Below, one piece after another: positions 62,140 to 64,000 of a stretch of 64,000 bases of DNA; positions within the stretch are counted from its first letter, which is position 1; each line of letters begins with the position of its first letter. A program made the translations under genes and the position numbers. Origin of the DNA: Parasediminibacterium sp051861445 (GTDB taxonomy: Bacteria > Bacteroidota > Bacteroidia > Chitinophagales > Chitinophagaceae); the NCBI GenBank assembly GCA_051861445.1, contig JBHYCS010000008.1, positions 1-64,000 of the forward strand, written 5' to 3'. Below the pieces are notes generated by a model, which did no database searches, was not told where the DNA came from, and worked only from the letters and a program-made list of their open reading frames with translations.

Positions 62140-62721
62140 ATGAAAAAATATGTATTTGCCGCAATAACTATTGCTTTTTTAGTTGGCTGTAAAAAAGAAT
62201 ACAAAGTAGAAGCTACCTATGCAAAAGTGGCAATAGCAGCTACATGGGCAAAAAAAGAACAATTTTATTCACCAAAGCCACAAATTTATCTAGAAGCTAC
62301 AGGTACTTGGAGAAGTTTTACAAGCTTTTCATTTACCTCAGATGCTGAACCTGATAAAATTGGCTTTGCCAACCCTTATGTTCCAGGAAAAGGCACCAAT
62401 GCTTTGTATATGAATACATTATACAGTACCAATCCTGGTACAACAGCAGATTCAGGATACTATAACACTACTATTCCAAAATGTTTTCAGTTTATTCCAA
62501 AAAGTATTGATTCTACACATATAGGAACAGTTGTTGTACTACCTCAAAAAATAACCTTGTATAGAAAAGATAAAACACCGTTTGAAATTTTGATTGCACC
62601 AGCTACAAATCCAGGTACATACAATACCCAAACAGGTGTGTTTGAAATTGAAGTAATGTTTGATGAAACTTCAATTGGTGGCGGAAAAAACATTATTCGT
62701 AAATATAGATTCACCTCTTAA
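62140..62721 (+). CDS. Hypothetical lipoprotein of the SusC/D locus
   Basis: A 193-aa predicted lipoprotein (FLVGC, Cys17). It is beta-rich: YFSPKPQIYLEATGTWRSFTSFSFTSDAEPDKIGFANPYVPGKGTNALYMNTLYSTNP near the middle and TGVFEIEVMFDETSIGGGKNIIRKYRFTS at the end. The FDETSIGG...RKYRF ending is seen in other lipoproteins downstream of SusD. It may be a surface glycan- or ligand-binding protein. No catalytic motif was seen. Confidence 0.7.
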   Translation: MKKYVFAAITIAFLVGCKKEYKVEATYAKVAIAATWAKKEQFYSPKPQIYLEATGTWRSFTSFSFTSDAEPDKIGFANPYVPGKGTNALYMNTLYSTNPGTTADSGYYNTTIPKCFQFIPKSIDSTHIGTVVVLPQKITLYRKDKTPFEILIAPATNPGTYNTQTGVFEIEVMFDETSIGGGKNIIRKYRFTS

Positions 62722-62736
62722 AATTTTAATTATTCA

Positions 62737-63891
62737 ATGAAAAAAACTTCTTTATTTCTATTTATCATAGTTGGCCTAGGAGCAATTACTAGTTGGTCAT
62801 TTACAGCTACCAAACCTATTGATGAAGAAGATATTGCAACACTTCGAAAATTATATAGTAGTGGCGATTACAAACAATGGCCTAAGCCTTTTATTGACGA
62901 AAGCGTTAAAGCTACATTTAAAGATATTGGTCCTTTAGGCGATGTGCCGTATCCTGCAGATAATGTACCCAATGAAGACAAAAAGAATTTGGGTAAAATA
63001 CTTTTTTTCGATCCAAGATTATCCTTATCAAATCAAATTGCTTGTGCATCTTGTCATGAACCACAATTAGGATGGGGTGATGGAAAAAGAGTGGCTAATG
63101 GACATGATAGACAAACAGGTACAAGAAATGCGATGACGCTTTTAAACGTAGCATTTTACGATAAATTATTTTGGGATGGAAGAGCCAACAGCTTAGAACA
63201 CCAAGCAAGATTTCCTGTTCAAGATCATGTAGAAATGAACATTGATTTGAATGTAATGGAAAAGAAAGTGCAATCATTTAAAGGCTATGAATCTTTATTT
63301 GAGAAAGCATTTGGCAGTAAGGAAATTAATTTAGAGAGAATCTTCAAAGCAATTGCTTCTTTTGAAAGAACCATTGTTAGTCCACCAAGTCGTTTTGATT
63401 TATTTGTAAAAGGAAAACCAGAGCTTTTAAAAGATGAAGAAGTATTGGGTTTACACGTATTCCGAACAAAAGCTAGATGCATTAATTGTCACAATACGCC
63501 ACTATTTAGCGACAACCAATTTCACAACGATGGGCAAACATTGTTTGGAACTGTAAATGAAGATTTGGGTTTATACCATGTAACGAAAAAAACGAGTGAT
63601 GTTGGTAAATTTAGAACACCATCGTTAAGAGAAGCCGCTAATACAGGACCATGGATGCATCATGGAAATTTCCCTACCATGAAAGATGTAATTTTCTTCT
63701 ACGATAAAGGTAATCCTGCACCAATTCAAAAAAAATATGTAGGTACAAAAGATTCACTTTTGCCAACAACAGATCCTATTTTGAAAAAGCTAGATTTAAC
63801 ACCAAAAGAAATAGATGGATTAGTAGCGTTTATGCAAGCTATTACCACTACTCCAAGAAGAATAAATCCACCAGTAAACTTTCCACAATAA
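62737..63891 (+). CDS. Di-haem cytochrome c peroxidase family protein
   Basis: A periplasmic protein of 384 aa with two c-type haem sites, CASCHE and CINCHN. Other blocks are LGKILFFDPRLSLSNQIACASCH, RQTGTRNAMTLLNVAFYDKLFWDGRANSLEHQARFPVQD, SFERTIVSPPSRFDLF, ARCINCHNTPLFSDNQFHNDG and VGKFRTPSLREAANTGPWMHHG. The family includes bacterial cytochrome c peroxidases and MauG/MbnH-like oxidases that modify proteins or copper-related peptides. Its place directly after the SusC/D genes suggests the locus handles a redox or metal-linked substrate rather than a plain polysaccharide (inference). Confidence 0.9.
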   Translation: MKKTSLFLFIIVGLGAITSWSFTATKPIDEEDIATLRKLYSSGDYKQWPKPFIDESVKATFKDIGPLGDVPYPADNVPNEDKKNLGKILFFDPRLSLSNQIACASCHEPQLGWGDGKRVANGHDRQTGTRNAMTLLNVAFYDKLFWDGRANSLEHQARFPVQDHVEMNIDLNVMEKKVQSFKGYESLFEKAFGSKEINLERIFKAIASFERTIVSPPSRFDLFVKGKPELLKDEEVLGLHVFRTKARCINCHNTPLFSDNQFHNDGQTLFGTVNEDLGLYHVTKKTSDVGKFRTPSLREAANTGPWMHHGNFPTMKDVIFFYDKGNPAPIQKKYVGTKDSLLPTTDPILKKLDLTPKEIDGLVAFMQAITTTPRRINPPVNFPQ

Positions 63892-63932
63892 ATATTTTAA
63901 AACCCCCTAATTAAAAAATTAAAACAATACAC

Positions 63933-64000
63933 ATGAAAAAACAATTACTTAGTATTTGCATGGTGTTTATTACAACCATGTTAATGGCTCAATGGAATGG
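63933..64000 (+). CDS. Partial secreted protein at the right edge
   Basis: Only the start is visible: MKKQLLSICMVFITTMLMAQWN, a clear signal peptide. It follows the cytochrome peroxidase by 41 bases and is probably in the same operon. The function lies beyond the window. Confidence 0.6.
   Translation, partial: MKKQLLSICMVFITTMLMAQWN

Overview
The window is AT-rich chromosomal DNA from a member of the Bacteroidota, most likely family Chitinophagaceae (inference). The signs are a SusC/SusD pair with its own ECF sigma and FecR anti-sigma factor, C-terminal type IX secretion (T9SS) sorting domains, many lipoproteins with short lipoboxes, no Shine-Dalgarno pattern, and several copies of the Bacteroidota promoter -7 element TAnnTTTG just before start codons. 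No tRNA, rRNA, CRISPR array, insertion sequence or phage gene was seen.

Layout. (1) 1-14.4 kb is mostly housekeeping: rlmD, an active rhomboid followed by a rhomboid that has lost its catalytic serine, two tandem membrane-anchored endonuclease/exonuclease/phosphatase (EEP) proteins, cysS, a VanZ-like protein, an ECF sigma/RskA-type anti-sigma pair, gcvH, a secreted peptidyl-prolyl isomerase, serS and mnmE. (2) 14.4-30.5 kb is a glycan-degradation island without SusC/SusD. It holds a LacI-family regulator, a GH2, a GH43-like protein, a small secreted helical protein, two paralogous crystallin-fold + GH128-like enzymes with T9SS tails (1713 and 742 aa), a GH16 lipoprotein and a SIAE-type esterase. 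The GH128 and GH16 pair suggests a beta-1,3-glucan; the GH43 and GH2 could instead point to galactan side chains. Both GH128 genes carry an identical 18-bp palindrome beside an identical -7 box (TATTTTCG), and the lacI promoter is covered by a long perfect inverted repeat. (3) 30.5-36.7 kb has a RibD/DHFR-like reductase, a DUF2807-like protein, and a propeller-type sensor kinase separated from its LuxR-type regulator by an acyltransferase. (4) 36.9-42.5 kb is a run of six lipoproteins, two of them DUF2807-like and two tandem PKD-repeat paralogues. (5) 42.7-49.6 kb holds two copies of an unusual signalling module: a multi-PAS protein ending in a histidine-bearing DHp-like helix with no ATPase domain, followed by a stand-alone receiver. 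(6) 50.4-55.2 kb has mutL (endonuclease motifs degenerate), a second ECF sigma operon with a repeat-containing membrane protein, and a carboxypeptidase-regulatory-like protein. (7) 55.4-64 kb is an ECF sigma - FecR - SusC (with STN domain) - SusD - lipoprotein - di-haem cytochrome c peroxidase locus that runs off the right edge.

The most interesting points are the ATPase-less PAS/receiver modules, the shared operator and promoter design of the glycanase island, the lacI palindrome, the pseudo-rhomboid, and a short sRNA-like unit near 52.41-52.48 kb. Domain calls rest on motifs read by eye; no database search was run.
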